DNA of 64,000 bases from Adiantum capillus-veneris (GCA_014529385.2 CM043955.1:137342108-137406107); one strand, 5' to 3'. Counted from the first letter of the stretch, positions 11,555-24,442 are shown. Numbers and translations: made by a program. Notes: generated by a model from the sequence alone, not told the origin.

Positions 11555-12122
11555 GTAGTGGTCACATCACTGAATTCATTTGAGGTATTTATCTTGTTTT
11601 TTCAATTAGAGTATTGACTTGACCTATTATTTTCTCGAGAAGATTGGCTTATACATTGACTTACTTTTTTGAAGATCCAATGCAATGGAGGGGAAGAGTT
11701 CTTGCTATGTTTTTGGTGATCTTATTTGATACGACTCATATTATATTGTAAGAGTTTTTATGTGGTATTTTGGTAGTTTAAGCTTTTCTTGCTCTACATA
11801 ATTCATGGATGCCATTTGTAGAGATCACTACCATCGAGGAATTATCATTGTAGGTGTTTATGAAATGCTATACTTAGGTACAAATATGTCTATGGAAGTT
11901 CTTGGATACTACCATGTTGCCTTTTCTTTGGACCACAAGCATCATCAAATTCAAGTTAATATTTGGGTTGTGAGTGATGAAAGGCTAGTCAATGCACAAC
12001 ATGTGGGGGTTGCTGGAGATCGCACTACACCATATCAATTGAGGATATTCACTCAAGTTGAAACACCCTCCACCCCCTCGTATCTTGCAAAATGTATACA
12101 ACATAGGTCCTTGGACTTATAG
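11555..12122 (+). pseudogene. Unidentified coding fragment, copy 1 of a diverged pair
   Basis: Fragments FEDPMQWRGRVLAMF (~11670) and, after an intron-like gap, LGYYHVAFSLDHKHHQIQVN (~11910) are matched in order by copy 2 (12424-12981: FLDPPLWRGPTHAED and VGYYHIEFDIDDMRVIV). The second part is open from 11805 to the TAG at 12120. I do not recognise the family. The shared order and conserved W-R-G and G-Y-Y-H cores suggest two exons of one gene, duplicated in tandem. It lies just downstream of the Helitron helicase in the same orientation, so capture is plausible but unproven. Confidence 0.4.
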
Positions 12123-12249
12123 AATCCCTAATGTCGTCTCTCAAAGGCTACACTTTAAATAACTCTTTTGTATTGTCTCTACTACATTCAAAATATTCAA
12201 TGTATCTTTGTGAAATTGTAAAATTTCCAAGTATTTTGAATTTCTTTCA

Positions 12250-12252
<3 letters not shown>

Positions 12253-12287
<35 letters not shown>
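12253..12287. repeat. (CT)n microsatellite
   Basis: An uninterrupted CT run of 35 bases between the two diverged coding fragments. It also creates an Arg-Glu repeat frame on the minus strand that is not a gene. Confidence 0.95.
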
Positions 12288-12288
<1 letters not shown>

Positions 12289-12423
12289 ATTTTAAATCCT
12301 CCTTTTAAACAAAAGAAAGAAGGACACAATGTTCTACGATATGATCGTCAAAGTCTTATTTATTCTATTTCATCTCTCTTCCTCTTAAAATTTTAAATCT
12401 CCATTGCTAGAGAAGATAAAGAA

Positions 12424-12981
12424 TGGCACCATACATCATGGTTTTGTACACCCTCAATGATGTACCTTCTTATATTAGAGGTATGAAAAAACTTATCTTT
12501 GATGTTTACTTTTACCATGACTGAGAAAATTATGGTCTTTATTATGTGTATTTACACGTGTGACATGTTTTTCTAGATCCTCCATTGTGGAGGGGTCCTA
12601 CACATGCTGAGGATATTGTTTGTATTATCGAGGATTTTGAGATCCTTCAGTGCGTATAGCTTGAACTTGAATCCATATGATGCTAAATAAGTTTTTACTT
12701 TTTATGCCTAAATGGTTGGTTGTTATCTTCATTGCAGGATTCAGTATTATTGCAAACATATTATTGTCTTGGCATTACATGAAACACAATGTTTTAGAAG
12801 TGTTGTAGGCTATTATCACATAGAGTTTGATATAGATGATATGCGAGTCATCGTACGAGAGTTAGGTATGCAGCAGCCTCTCATTTGCATCTTTGCATAC
12901 GGTCCCTATGGAGTGAATGAATGGATGCTTAGAATCTATTCTTTGGGTGACTCACCTCGACACCTCGGTCTCAGTGTTTGA
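12424..12981 (+). pseudogene. Unidentified coding fragment, copy 2 of a diverged pair
   Basis: Begins MAPYIMVLYTLNDVPSYIRG, then FLDPPLWRGPTHAEDIV (~12570) and, open from 12712, VVGYYHIEFDIDDMRVIVRE and WMLRIYSLGDSPRHLG. These pair with the blocks of copy 1 at the same relative spacing (~870 bases apart), including the intron-like gap ending in a TTCATTGCAG acceptor-like site at ~12736. Divergence is high, so the duplication is old. Function unknown; no catalytic motif seen. Confidence 0.4.
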
Positions 12982-13162
12982 TGTGTTGGAGCTTGGATCT
13001 TGGGAGTTCCGAGTAGAGTGTATCATAGGCTCAACTTCTCTAGATGATCAAACACTTTGATCCATTGTCTATGCATTTTAAGAACCTTTTTTTTTTCTTA
13101 CATTGCAACTACTTGGTATCCTTGTTGGTTTATTGAAGTGGATTTTTATCTACTACATAGGT

Positions 13163-13163
<1 letters not shown>

Positions 13164-13243
<80 letters not shown>
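13164..13243. repeat. (GA)n microsatellite
   Basis: About 80 bases of uninterrupted GA. The Arg-Glu repeat peptide it would encode on the plus strand is an artefact. Confidence 0.95.
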
Positions 13244-13244
<1 letters not shown>

Positions 13245-13329
13245 TTTGCTAATTGCTAATGTAGGTTAACATGGGTCATGATGTATTGGTTGTTCTCCCA
13301 ATACATATAAAGATGCTTATTTATCTGAA

Positions 13330-13845
13330 AGTTAAGGATGAGTACATTTGTCAAGGAAATGGTACATGGTGTTGGTGGCATCATTGGGTGTGCTCATATG
13401 TAGATGGGTGGTATGGAAATTGTGGATGCTTAAGCATTTCACTATGAAAAGTGTCACAAGTATTGACCAAGATAAAATTAATGAGAGTTCTAGAAGAATT
13501 ACATATGGTTGATATTTATTATATCAATGTTTGTGGTTGTGATATTCAGTTGTTTGCAAAAGATATATCACAATCATAAAGCTTATATTTTAGATGAATA
13601 ATTTGAAGTTTTGAAATTAGTTGTGAAGTTTATCAATGGGATATATTGGAGTGATCCTCAGTCATCTAACTATAGAGTAGAATACGAGTCGTTGTAAACA
13701 AAAACAATGAGGTTGTTGTAAAGACTTTGACCTAATGGATCTCTTGACACTTTTTGGCATGACTTTGAGTAATTGAAGAGTTTGTATTGTGATTATACTT
13801 TTTGAATGTGTTTCAAGTGCACATTTAAAAAGTGGCCATGTTGAT

Positions 13846-13901
<56 letters not shown>

Positions 13902-14290
13902 ATTTTAAGCTTCGAGTACTAATGTTGTCCTCTTTTCTTGCAGCCAAACAAACGGCCCACGAAATTGTGAATATTTTTCGAAGTGTAAAAATCTTATTGT
14001 TGATGCCTTTGAAGAGGGTTTGTTACCTGTTGAATGGGGATGGCAATGGGCATGGGAAGTGATTGAGAAAAACTACACTCCATGGGGGTCTTATGTAGAT
14101 GAATAGTTGGACATGATTTACATCAGGTTGCTTGCTCATGCTCTTAAAGCAAGAGCTTGGGTTGATTCATCATTACAAGATTTACTTAAGTTGGGTTCAA
14201 AAATTAGATTTAAGAGAAGTGTGTGGAGCTCCAGCTCAATATCTTGATCCTGTTGAAATAGCACGACTAAGAGTGCTATGCAGATATATT
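13330..14290 (+). pseudogene. Degenerate coding-like stretch, unidentified
   Basis: Short in-frame islands survive between stops, such as VKFINGIYWSDPQSSNYRVEY (13620-13685) and EGLLPVEWGWQWAWEVIEKN (~14010-14075) followed by LAHALKARAWVDSSLQDL (~14130). The amino-acid composition looks like protein rather than noise. The stretch follows the duplicated fragments in the same orientation and may be further exons of the same unknown gene. No family is recognised. Confidence 0.25.
13849..13897. repeat. (CT)n microsatellite
   Basis: Forty-nine bases of perfect CT repeat, interrupting the degenerate coding-like stretch. Confidence 0.95.
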
Positions 14291-14372
14291 CGTGAGCATT
14301 TTTGGAAATAATGTAAAAAAAATCTTTCTTTGTTTGAAATATGTCTCTTTACTGATGTGCTTTTATGTAATC

Positions 14373-14397
14373 TGTGTGTGTGTGTGTGTGCGCGCGC
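14373..14397. repeat. (TG)n(CG)n alternating purine-pyrimidine tract
   Basis: Nine TG units pass directly into CGCGCGC. Such strictly alternating tracts favour left-handed Z-DNA. Confidence 0.85.
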
Positions 14398-14581
14398 ACA
14401 AAAGGGGGAAGTAGAAGAGAAAGATGCAAAAAGGTTAAATGTAGTAGGAGTAGTCTTAAGGGGCCAAAGACAGAGTGAGAAAAAAACTTGCATTTGAACA
14501 ATGGGTTAAAAAGTATCCATAGGTTATTGGTGATAGTGTTGATCATGTGTGTGTGTGTCTGTCATGGAGAGATGTATAAAG

Positions 14582-14681
<100 letters not shown>

Positions 14682-14982
14682 TAAACGGTGGTAAGAGCGA
14701 GCGAGACCCGATGGTAGGCGGGTCGCCCGAGCTAGTGCTCAAAATGATTACAGACTATTTTCCCGGACGTATAGTGATCATAGCTCATAAAGAGAACTTT
14801 AATAATAGTATATTCACAAATGTGCTATCCTTTCACATAATCCATTGATCTCTTATGTGTTTTCCACATGTGAGCTACAATTCATAAATGTATTTCCATT
14901 TCCATCACAACACTTTTGGGGGTTGAGGCACTTTGGTCCTTGAATGATTTGGATGTGCTCAATGAGGACATTGAATTCTGTT

Positions 14983-15655
14983 GGAGGAGGGGAGAGTGTT
15001 ACGGGGCTCCCTCCTTGATCTATCTCATGACCCTTCATGATTGCCCAACACTTTTATTTTAATTTTCCTATCAAGGCCTCAAGGGATCCATCTCAACAAG
15101 AGGCTTTTAGTGTGGGCATGCACCCTTGTGGAAACATGGTTTAAGGAACTTGTGGGTTTCAACGTAGGAAACACATCGTGAGCAAGCAAGAATCTTGGGT
15201 CTCGATGTTGTAGATCTATGTGCTAGGGTACATTGTCACATGAGCCCTATGCAAGGGGTACATTACAAGGCATTGACCCAACAAGGGGGCCACAAGCTAT
15301 GCATTGGTGAGCAGGTTGAGGGAGCAGATTCAGTCTAGTAGGGTATTAGTCTCTTACTCTCAGTTACTTTGAGCACTATTGCCACAATGGGCTATGGTCT
15401 CAAACACTCGCATTGGGAGTTGATTTGGTAGAGAGTAGTACGTAGCAGGGCTAAATTGCAAGGTTTTACAAGTAGGTTTTTTGAGCAGGTCTACACACTG
15501 ATGGGGTCTTGTGTGAGAACTTGGGGACTAGCACATGAAAATAACCACCCAACCATGCCCTATATAGGCTCTTGGCCATGCTATTTATAGGACCCCCTTT
15601 ACTGCATGTCTGTCTTGTCCCTTGGATTGTCCAGTCTTACCTTAGGCCTGACATT
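14983..15655 (+). repeat. Candidate polypurine tract and LTR
   Basis: GGAGGAGGGGAGAG (14983-14996) is followed at once by TGTTACGGGG, the layout of a retrotransposon polypurine tract and LTR start. A TATATAGG box lies near 15563. The right end, partner LTR and element identity are not visible, so this is only a candidate. The preceding 14681-14982 holds nothing recognisable. Confidence 0.3.
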
Positions 15656-18600
15656 GCTCCCCCCTTCGAGAGCATTTTTCATCCTCAAAAACAAAAGTGA
15701 TGATATCTTCATAAAAACACTAATGTTTTCCACAGTGGAATCCTTTGTGGATCCAACTATCCATTTGACAAAACACAATTTAGTAGGAGGTTCAATAAAA
15801 TCAAGAACAACATCTTGATTTTCCACATTGTCGTCCCTTTGCAACCATTTTGTGTAACCGACCTTTATCAACCAGTGTCTAAACTCTATTTATAACTCAT
15901 TAGAGTATGCTAGATGAGTTACCACAAATAAGAGGTGTGCCTTTTCACTATCCATGAAAGTAACATACTAACATAACTCATCAGCAAAGATGAAGTCCTT
16001 GGTTTGTTGTCATTCTTCATTAGTAAACAATCCCACCATAACTGGTGATCGAGGTTGAGAACCCGACCTTAACATGAAGAGACTAAAGTTTGTCGCAAAA
16101 TCATTAGGAAAAATATGGACTTTGCATGGGCCTTGTAAGGAATCCTAAGTCTAAGAGATTAAGGCTGATGTTGTGTAGGGTTAAGGGGACAAGGTCATTC
16201 AAGAACCTATTTTTGAATAGGTTTTTCTAGCCTTTTTTAAAGGCACATGTAAGATGTGGGCCTATGAGGTCCCTTTCTCTCTCTAGCTTTTTCAAAGTGG
16301 AGGCAGTAGAGGAGTATGTCCATATCACAAAAAACGTGCATAACTAGGGCCAAAAATTGACCTTTAAAAATAAATAAATAAATCATTTTTACTCATTTTT
16401 AACTTAATATCCCCCCAACATATGTGCATATTTAAAAAAAACATTTTTTGACCTACAAACAAGGAAAGTCCACATTTTCAAAAATCTTTTCCCTTCCCTC
16501 CCCAAAAAAACCTTTGTTCTCTCCTCCTCCTCCTCCCTCTCCCTCCCTCCCTCTTTTCATCCTTTGATTCCTCACACATCAACAGCCATGGTGGTCATGG
16601 AAATTACAAATAGTCTTCCTCCACCACCACGTATCCCACACACCACAAGCGTACACTGAAGGCCGCTCGTGAGGGTGAGTAGATGTCATCACAAGAATGT
16701 CGCGCTGCTGATGAGACTAATGTTGGCATTTGGGTGGATGGCCATTTGTACCCATACAACCCTATAAGATGCTTCCATCCATCATTTTAATGTTTCTTCA
16801 ATATCTTGGGAGGGGAGAAGCAACATGTTAGGCTATTGCAAGCAGTTGTCTATGGATGCAAGTGTTTCTTTGCATTTGTAGATGCACCAATGTCAAGCTC
16901 TTTAGCTCAAGACATTGTCATTACAAGACAAAATTGTGTCTTCAAAAAGGGAGTTTGCAACTCTCCAGCAACAAATGCAAGAAAAGGATGCCCACATTAT
17001 GAATCTTGGAAACACCATCACAAGAAATACCCCTTGGTGCAAGAGAATGCAAGCACACATTTTCATCCATTGAAACACCTGCACATATGGGTGGAGCATG
17101 CAAACGATGAGTGACAGCCACAAGGTGATTTGCTCTTCACTTGTAGGAGACATTTCTACTTCACACAATTTGCTAGAATTTATCTTGTTGGTTTCCCAGA
17201 AACTTTATTTAGGAGGCATGCGGTTGAAGAAGCCAAGATGGTGAATTCAACCTTCTCACTAGTTGTCTCGATACCCATGATGTGATTTCTATCTTACATT
17301 CACCTGGGGGTAGCACATTAGAGATGTAGTCACCAAGGAGCTTAGCAAAAATTGACAAATGTGCTTAGTGAAGATGATGTGAAGCAATCTTGTGATGAGT
17401 CTGGTGTTAGCACCAAATCCTACAAGAATTTTCAACTCCTGAAGGATGCCCTGGGGGAGCATGGAATTGTGGAGAACCTGTTTCCCATTCAGCACAAGGT
17501 AAACCTTGCAAGAAGGCCACAAACAAAGATGTGTTCTCTAGCATTGGGGCATACCTAGACATTAATGACACATTGCCAGATTCACTTTATGCTTCATGCA
17601 CACCAAAGGCAAGGGGAAAATCTAGGGAAAACTCTAAAAGATCTTTGGAGAAGGTATTCCCTTACACAATGAGGAACAATATATTTGTGGACCTCAGAAG
17701 GCTTCAACAAGCTATGCTTAGATTCTACAAGTTACCTCAAGAAAGTGACACAATATAATTCTTACTTCTAGTTGTGTTCTTCTATCATAGACTTTAAAGT
17801 CTAAGATCTTGCCTCTACTTGTTTTGGAGTTCTTGGCACATAGGTTGCTTTTGTGCTGAAACTTGATGAGTGTCAAATAGTGAAACGTCAAAGGTTAGGG
17901 ATCTTAAGTGTCACTTCAATGAATGAAGCTCTCTTGCAAACCAAGCGAAGGGATTCAATCAAGCCATCTCCCACCCCGTCTTTTACTGTGCAATGAGAGA
18001 AATACATTTGGTGGATAGGTGCTATTGAGATTCCCAAAGAGACCAATGGAGTACTTTGGGGCCTCTTCACTCTATCCTTGTCCATTTTGCACTTGAGGGT
18101 ACAAACCTAACATACAAAAAGCACAAAAGAGAATTTTGCAAAGGGTGGTTCAATTCTTCCATGGAAAGAGGATGGAGAGGAAGTATTGGACAATTTTGAT
18201 GTTAGAGATGAAGGCAAGGAATGGAAAGCATCTGTTTTGAGATGCCCCATGCTCAATTCCCTAGATTGTGCACTAAAGGAAAAGGCTTGAAATCCAATCT
18301 TTCCATTTTCTCTATCTAATTTATATTTTTGAACATTGGATGCATTCATATGCATTTTTGGTAGGCTACTAAAACTCCACATTGACTATGCTTTCACAAT
18401 GAAGACGTTACAAAAGTCCCAAGTGGTGATCATTAGGGTGGAGGCACTTCTCAATTCCATTGGCTTTCACAACAAAAATTTGTTAATTGTTTCTGCAAAG
18501 AATACACGTGTCAATGAGTGGACAAAAATCCAAAGACTTCTTGAAGAAAGCAACACAAGGAAACCCATGTTGGCATGACACACAAAACAACTCCAACCAC

Positions 18601-19429
18601 AAGCCAACTAACATTTGGGAACTATGGAAAGAACTATACAAATCTACTACTAATAATGACTGAAATGGAGAGCTTGCAAACAAACAAAAGTAAGTTTGGG
18701 AAACTTTTGATAGAATAGTCAAGCTTATGGGTCTTACCAGCACAACAAAGGAGTAATGCCAATCATTTCAAGTAGTGTTAGCGGATTTTGCCAAGCTCTT
18801 TACCCTTGCTTGGGGTGAAAATAACATCACACATTACATGGCAATCTATGTCACATAGTGAAATTATTATAAGAGATTGTTTTCATTTCATAATTTGCAT
18901 CATTTTCTCGTGCGAACAACATATGTTGTTTGCGCATGGAGCATTTTTTATGCACAAATATGGTTTGCTTGATATTTTTAGCACTAAAGGCATAGAGAAG
19001 TCCCATTATAAAACAAGGGGGGTGTACTTCAAAAATACTCGACATGGTGGTGGTATGGTACAATCTAATTATTAAAGAAAGAGATGTTCAATTGTTTCTT
19101 TTGCATGACGTTTTCTTGTAAGCTCACCATGGAGCGTGCGCGACAATCCAAGATTGCAAGGAAAGTGCGCAATTGAGTAATCAAGAGCATAGTAGCAAGT
19201 GATGAATGTTAGAAGGCCTCGCCAAGCATGCTACATGGTGCCAACATAGGGTCTGAGAAGGGTCGAGGTGGATTTAGTGGCAGTAACTACACGCCAATAT
19301 AGGGTCTGACAAGGGTCAAGGTGGATTCAATGCTAATAGCTGCTCTTCGTAACATATAATTTTATCAAAGTTTGGGGGTACCCTTTTAAAAAATAATAGC
19401 TTTAAAAAAATTACAGTGTGAACGGTCCC
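15656..19429. other. Low-information intergenic stretch
   Basis: No confident gene. Short possible relics: a minus-strand frame at 15599-15871 (FLRMKNALEGGSNVRP-like, retroelement-looking), a plus-strand coiled-coil-like run LSLQDKIVSSKREFATLQQQ near 16915-16975, and weak open frames at 17352-17758. A dense block of C/T-rich DNA lies at 16490-16560. None supports a function. Confidence 0.5.
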
Positions 19430-19460
19430 TTTTAAAATGGGTTCTTCTAATATGGGCCCT

Positions 19461-19468
19461 TATAAATA
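19461..19468 (+). promoter_or_regulatory. TATA box before the H3-tail-like frame
   Basis: TATAAATA lies 59 bases before the ATG at 19527, a compact spacing typical of plant histone genes. Whether it is used cannot be seen. Confidence 0.4.
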
Positions 19469-19526
19469 TAAGATCAACTCACTTCTCACTTATTTCTTCT
19501 CCACAAGTGAGCTCCTACCATACCCC

Positions 19527-19634
19527 ATGGAGCGCACCAAACAAACCGCCAAAGAGCATCCGCATGCTAACAAAAATACTCTCCAAGGTTGCAAGAAGTC
19601 GGACTGGATTAAAAACACAAGAAAAAACTCATGA
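19527..19634 (+). pseudogene. Histone-H3-tail-like mini reading frame
   Basis: The frame opens M-ERTKQTAK; canonical histone H3 opens M-ARTKQTARK. Seven consecutive residues (RTKQTAK allowing K/R at the end) are the modified tail around K4. After about ten residues the match ends (EHPHANKNTLQGCKK) and the frame stops at 19632-19634 with no H3 fold. A TATA box and C-rich leader precede it. It may be the 5' end of a decayed or rearranged H3 gene, or chance. No histone core (LREIR, FKTDLRFQ) is found in the next kilobase. Confidence 0.4.
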
Positions 19635-20900
19635 AAACCTGGTCGTTCTTGGTGCTCCTCAAGCACTAGGCACGGTATTTGGGCAACGAACTCATTGCAA
19701 GCACAAGAGCATCAATTGTAGCAGTAGCAAAGACAACAGACACGACATCAAAGATTCAAGCAACGTGCCAAACAATGGTGAGAAGAATAATTGGAATCAT
19801 CATCTACAAGTGACAGGATGTAATGGAATTGGCCTATTTAATTTGAGAGTAGCGAAAATTAATGAGAGTACTTTTGAGAAATGACTTTGTGAGCATAGCG
19901 GGTGAACATAATTGAAGATAGCAACATAATCATAACAATTAGTTAACTCGGCATGAACAATACTTTTGCAAGAGAGAGAATTAGAGAACATGACAACAGT
20001 TGAGGACCGGATTTATGTGGAGCCGGTCCCCCCTCCAATAGGCATTTGCATTATGATTTCTCCCATTAAGAGAGACTTGTTACAATACAATCTTTGTGTT
20101 CCTTGTGACCTACGTGATGCAATGAAGATGGAAAGCTTCATGCATCACAAACATAACATAAACTTGAAGAAAGATTTAACTATCCCAAGCCTCAGTCCCA
20201 AGACCTCAAACACCTTCGAAGGTGGAGAGAGCTAGCAGGGAATGAGGGTAGGGAAGAGGAAGAAAAAACATTTCGTAGGAGAAAGAATTAGTTCCTCACT
20301 TATCATAACTCTTGTTGCTAGCATACATAATAGCATAGTAATGAAGAAGAAGGAGATGGCAAGCTTAAGCATTGAAGCATGGCTCTTGGTTGGATTTGCA
20401 CTCCATATCCAAGAGTGTTGGTGTAGGCTCTCAACCTCTACTTGCTTGGAGAAGGAGAGGGAGCTCTTGCACTTTGCATAGCACACAATGAGAGTGTTTG
20501 TGAGTGTGTGTGGGTGAGTATACCCCCTAAGCAACCCCCCTCCTTGCTAGGTCGACCCCCTCTTCTAGCTCATCATTGAAGCTCATTGGCTCATGCCAAG
20601 CCTAGCCAATCACAAGCTTGAGCCATTTCTAGCAATAGGTGTAGTCTTGGGACAAGTGCCCCCCTTTCCCCTTTGAGAGAGAGGACTTGATAAAAGCAAA
20701 AACAATTAGATAATTGTTGTAAATTATCATTGGACCCCTTTTTAATTCTAGCCAATAGAGTTCAAGCACCTCATGGAGGTAACATGGGTAGGGCTTGACA
20801 TGTGTCCCTGTTGCCTCTTTAAGCTTGGGCTTTCCTTGAGAGTGTGTGTGTGTGTTCTCTCTCTAGCCCCTAAGAAAAGGGCTCGCCCCCCTCTTTATAG
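19635..20900. other. Unannotated stretch
   Basis: Contains short frames on both strands (for example 19966-20235 plus and 20232-20534 minus) without recognisable motifs, coding bias or neighbours. I see no supportable gene here. Confidence 0.5.
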
Positions 20901-20914
20901 GGATCTTTTTCACC

Positions 20915-21115
20915 TTTGGTGCTCAAGCACCTTAGTCATCAAGCATGACTAAGCACTTGGACTAGGGGTGTTCCCACAAGCATCTCAGGCAAGCATGTCA
21001 AAGCACCTCAAACACCTTAATCATGCAACAGGTCAAGTACCTCAAGCACCTTAATCAAGCACCTCAAGCACGACAAGCACCTCGAGCAAGATAAGCACCT
21101 CGAGCTTGAGCCGGG
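20915..21115. repeat. Degenerate minisatellite of AAGCACCTCNAGC units
   Basis: Ten- to thirteen-base units of the type CAAGCACCT, AAGCACCTCAAGC and AAGCACCTCGAGC recur about a dozen times with drift. The minus-strand Cys-Leu-Arg-rich peptide it encodes (CSRCLSCSRCLSCLRC) is a by-product. Confidence 0.7.
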
Positions 21116-21239
21116 TTCCCATCTCAAGCTCACACCTAGCTTACCTAAGGTCAAAGGACTTTTACACACATTATTGGAGGTCTTCAATGGAGCTAACCCT
21201 AAGGTCTTATGCTCCATTGGTTAGCCTTTCTCTTTGATA

Positions 21240-22330
21240 GACCATCTCTCATTTGGGCCCCTTTACCATTAGCCCCGTGTTGAGATAGATCTATAAGCAC
21301 ATATCTATATCTTTACACTTGTTCCCGTTCATTCTCCCGCATTAAGTGATCAATTTAATATGAGAAAATCATTTGGGTTGGTTAGATATTAGATTTTATG
21401 ACACAGGAAACAACCACCACACCAATAGTCATAAGTAGGACCGTCTAGACTTTGAGAGGTGCATATAAACAATGAGTTAGAGACAGAGCCACCATGCCAA
21501 TGTGTTGAGATACGATGCACACACAAGATGTCAATGGCGGAGAAGACACTACCCCATGGGAAAGGAGGAGGCAAGGAGCTCTTCTTATAGCAAAAGATAA
21601 GGAGACAAAGAGAGAGGAGGACGGTGAGGAGCTAGAGGAGGCAGCACCACCAACAACAAATCATGTAAATTGTTGCAAATTAAAAAAATTTAAGAAGCCC
21701 AAGCATTGCCCACTAGTAAATGTGCAAGTGTCCCCCAAAAAACCTCAGCATTGTCACAAAATAGTAAGGGCATTTGTGGAATTTTGGCACAACTAGAAGA
21801 CAATCGAACTACTCATTTGACAAGCCCCCTTCGCTCACACGGTGAAGGAGGTGCTCCAAAGCTATGACAATCAATATAGAAGTAAAGCAATGGTGCTGGA
21901 AGTGATTCAAGAAGCTACAAAGACCGACATCATTTCTATGTTAGAGGACACCAAGCTCTGTGACATACATGCAAAGAGAGTGACTATACAACCATAGGAC
22001 ATGCAACTTTCATGCCAATTGAGGCGACTGATCTATGTGCCCTTGTGGCCATTCCTATTTTTTCCTTTTTTGGCCTTGGATGCACCTTAAGACACCATAA
22101 AACTTTAGATTTTGTTTGAATTCAAGTGCCCACATAGTACTTCACACCTCCCCCCCCCCTCGACACTTCTGGAGCCAAAGCCACCCGTTAATAAATGACA
22201 ACACCAAGTTTTGGGAGATTTAAACAAACTTCAAATGTAATTGAAAAGAATGTATAAGATATAGAGGCAACTCCATATATTTCATTACTTTTGAAAAGAA
22301 AGAAATTTTCATCATTCATTTGAGGTGCCC
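21240..22330. other. Unannotated stretch
   Basis: Only short frames of uncertain meaning (for example 21515-21796 plus, rich in Glu and Lys) and a C-run near 22150. No family signature seen. Confidence 0.45.
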
Positions 22331-22902
22331 ATAATTTTCTTAGCCATTCTTGGCATCTCTCTTGCACATAAGGAGACCCCCGACCAAGTGGGAGTGCGGT
22401 ATTTCCTTTGATTCAGTTGATCCAACAGAGGCATGTATCCCTATTTGGTCAAGCACCTTTCCACGGAAGCCTATGCCAAATGCAGTACATACAAGGGATC
22501 TATGCACTAGGAACACAAGATGAGCATTTTGGGCAATGATGCATAAACAAAAAACTTTGCTAAAAGTTTTTAATGAACGCGTCATGAAATGTACTTTAGG
22601 AGTAAACTCATTGTGTACATTGGCAACATTGCTAGAGGGAAGTTTTCCTATGTAATATGCAAGGGAGGAATGCAGTCCAAAGGCCGTCCGCTTGCCACCC
22701 ATTGGTGGTGCAAACTCATAAAGATCCAAGACAACCTATCATAAACCAATCAAGGGTAAGAAAAACATAATTAAGGTGAGAACAAACAACTTTGAAAGTA
22801 GGGTATAATTTATCTCCTACTCATTTTCCTCCTCCTCTCTATTGCCCTTGGCATCCAAGTCAATACATGACTTCATCACATTCACAAACTTTCACTCATT
22901 AC

Positions 22903-22927
22903 GGGGGGGGGGGGGGGGGGGGGGGGG
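22903..22927. repeat. (G)25 homopolymer
   Basis: Twenty-five consecutive G. Its length is likely to vary between reads and it could form G-quadruplex structures. Confidence 0.9.
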
Positions 22928-23763
22928 TCACTGGAATAGGTGTCCTTGCTACCAAAATCTTAGCTTGCGTGTCTTGGAAATATTCCTTTTCCACATGCAA
23001 TTTATCTACTGCCAAAACCTTCATCCACACAAGTACAATAGTGTGAGTGACAAAGTCACTGAGTGGTAGGAGCTTGCTTTCAAGGGAACTTGTCCTTTGG
23101 TCTAAGGGAAATTCGGTGCTGGTGCGTAGCGCACTCAGGCACTCATCTATGCATAGGCCAAATGCTTTCTCCAAGTCATGCAAAAAAAGAAACTTCTTCC
23201 CATCCACTACGGTTGATGATAAGCAGTTGATCTCTACTTCTGGGATCGCCTCATCAGTGAGTGGTGCATCCTCCGGAGTGACACTAGTGCTAGCCACAAT
23301 CATGGGTTTTTTAACCACTTCCTTGAGCCATCTAGGGTATTCAAACTGTAGTGCCTAGCCTTCGGCCAAAGGGTTCATGGAGACACTCTCCTGCTCCTTT
23401 GCATCCTTGATGATGGAGCCAACTTGAAGCATTGGCAGTCGCACCTCCTCCAATTGGGTTCCTTGCTAACAAGAAGATGAACATGACTAACGGAGAAAGG
23501 TACTCCACCCCCAATTTGGGATTCTTTAGTGCTAGCACTCCTAGGGTCTGCTCGTCCAAGAAATGGCCTACATCCATGGCAATTTCTTGGAATCATTTCA
23601 AATGCTTAGAGAATGGACGATCACCTCTCTGGTTGTAGTGCAAGAGATCACTACGCACCCAAATCCCTACATGTGGGGGGATAATTACAATATTTTTAAA
23701 GATGTGCTCCTCCATAAATGCTGAAATCTTGGCAAATGCTTCCATGTGGAGGACAATTGTGGC

Positions 23764-23878
23764 ATCAAGGTTGGGGAGACACACTGAAAAAGGTGTAAAG
23801 TTCCAACTTCCCCTTGTATGACCGCTATTGATGATTGTAGATCTGCTCATAAAGATATTGTACATATTGTGAAAAAAT
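23764..23878. repeat. 115-bp direct repeat, copy 1
   Basis: Matches 25054-25168 base for base except three substitutions and no indels, with unrelated flanks. On the minus strand both copies keep the same reading frame. Confidence 0.9.
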
Positions 23879-24373
23879 CTTTAAAAGCTACTAATGTCAT
23901 AAATGTGTGTGCCACTCCAAATTGGTCTTTGCTAAACACTAGGGCCGCTAACACTAATTTGCCAAAATTCTTTGCTCCTACATGACCTTGTCATGTGTCC
24001 AAAGACAAAAATGGATGAAAGCATTCAAGCTAATATACATCCGATTTGGAAAATTCAATCAAAGCATAATAAAAAATGAGATAACATGTGCATACTTGGA
24101 GGTTAAACATAGCGTTCACTTACCTGTAGTCAAGTGCACATGACCAAAAATATTGCCTGAAAAGATCGAGTATGTCTTTGACCTATGAAACACCAAAATA
24201 GAGATTAGTGAAAACAAGCAATATTGGTTAGACACATATTGAGTGTAATTTAAAGTCTTACCCCAACATCTCACCTCTTCCATTCCCTCATATCAACCAG
24301 CATAGTCTTTCTCTCTCCCCATCTTGTGATCCATCCACTCTCTTGCCTCTTCCACTCCCTCAAATTAGCCACC

Positions 24374-24376
<3 letters not shown>

Positions 24377-24442
<66 letters not shown>

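Larger units (their letters stand above)
22340..23878 (-). pseudogene. Decayed minus-strand gene, unidentified
   Basis: A series of frames on the minus strand reads as one broken protein: NIFMSRSTIINSGHTRGSWN (23865 leftward), HVGIWVRSDLLHYNQRGDRP (~23650), FLDEQTLGVLALKNPKLGVE (~23540), VDGKKFLFLHDLEKAFGLCI (~23190) and IGKLPSSNVANVHNEFTPKV (~22630). Composition is protein-like but stops and frame changes are frequent. A polyG run at 22903-22927 falls inside it and gives a Pro run. The first block is duplicated at 25054-25168. I recognise no family; a transposable-element protein is likely from the setting. Confidence 0.35.
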
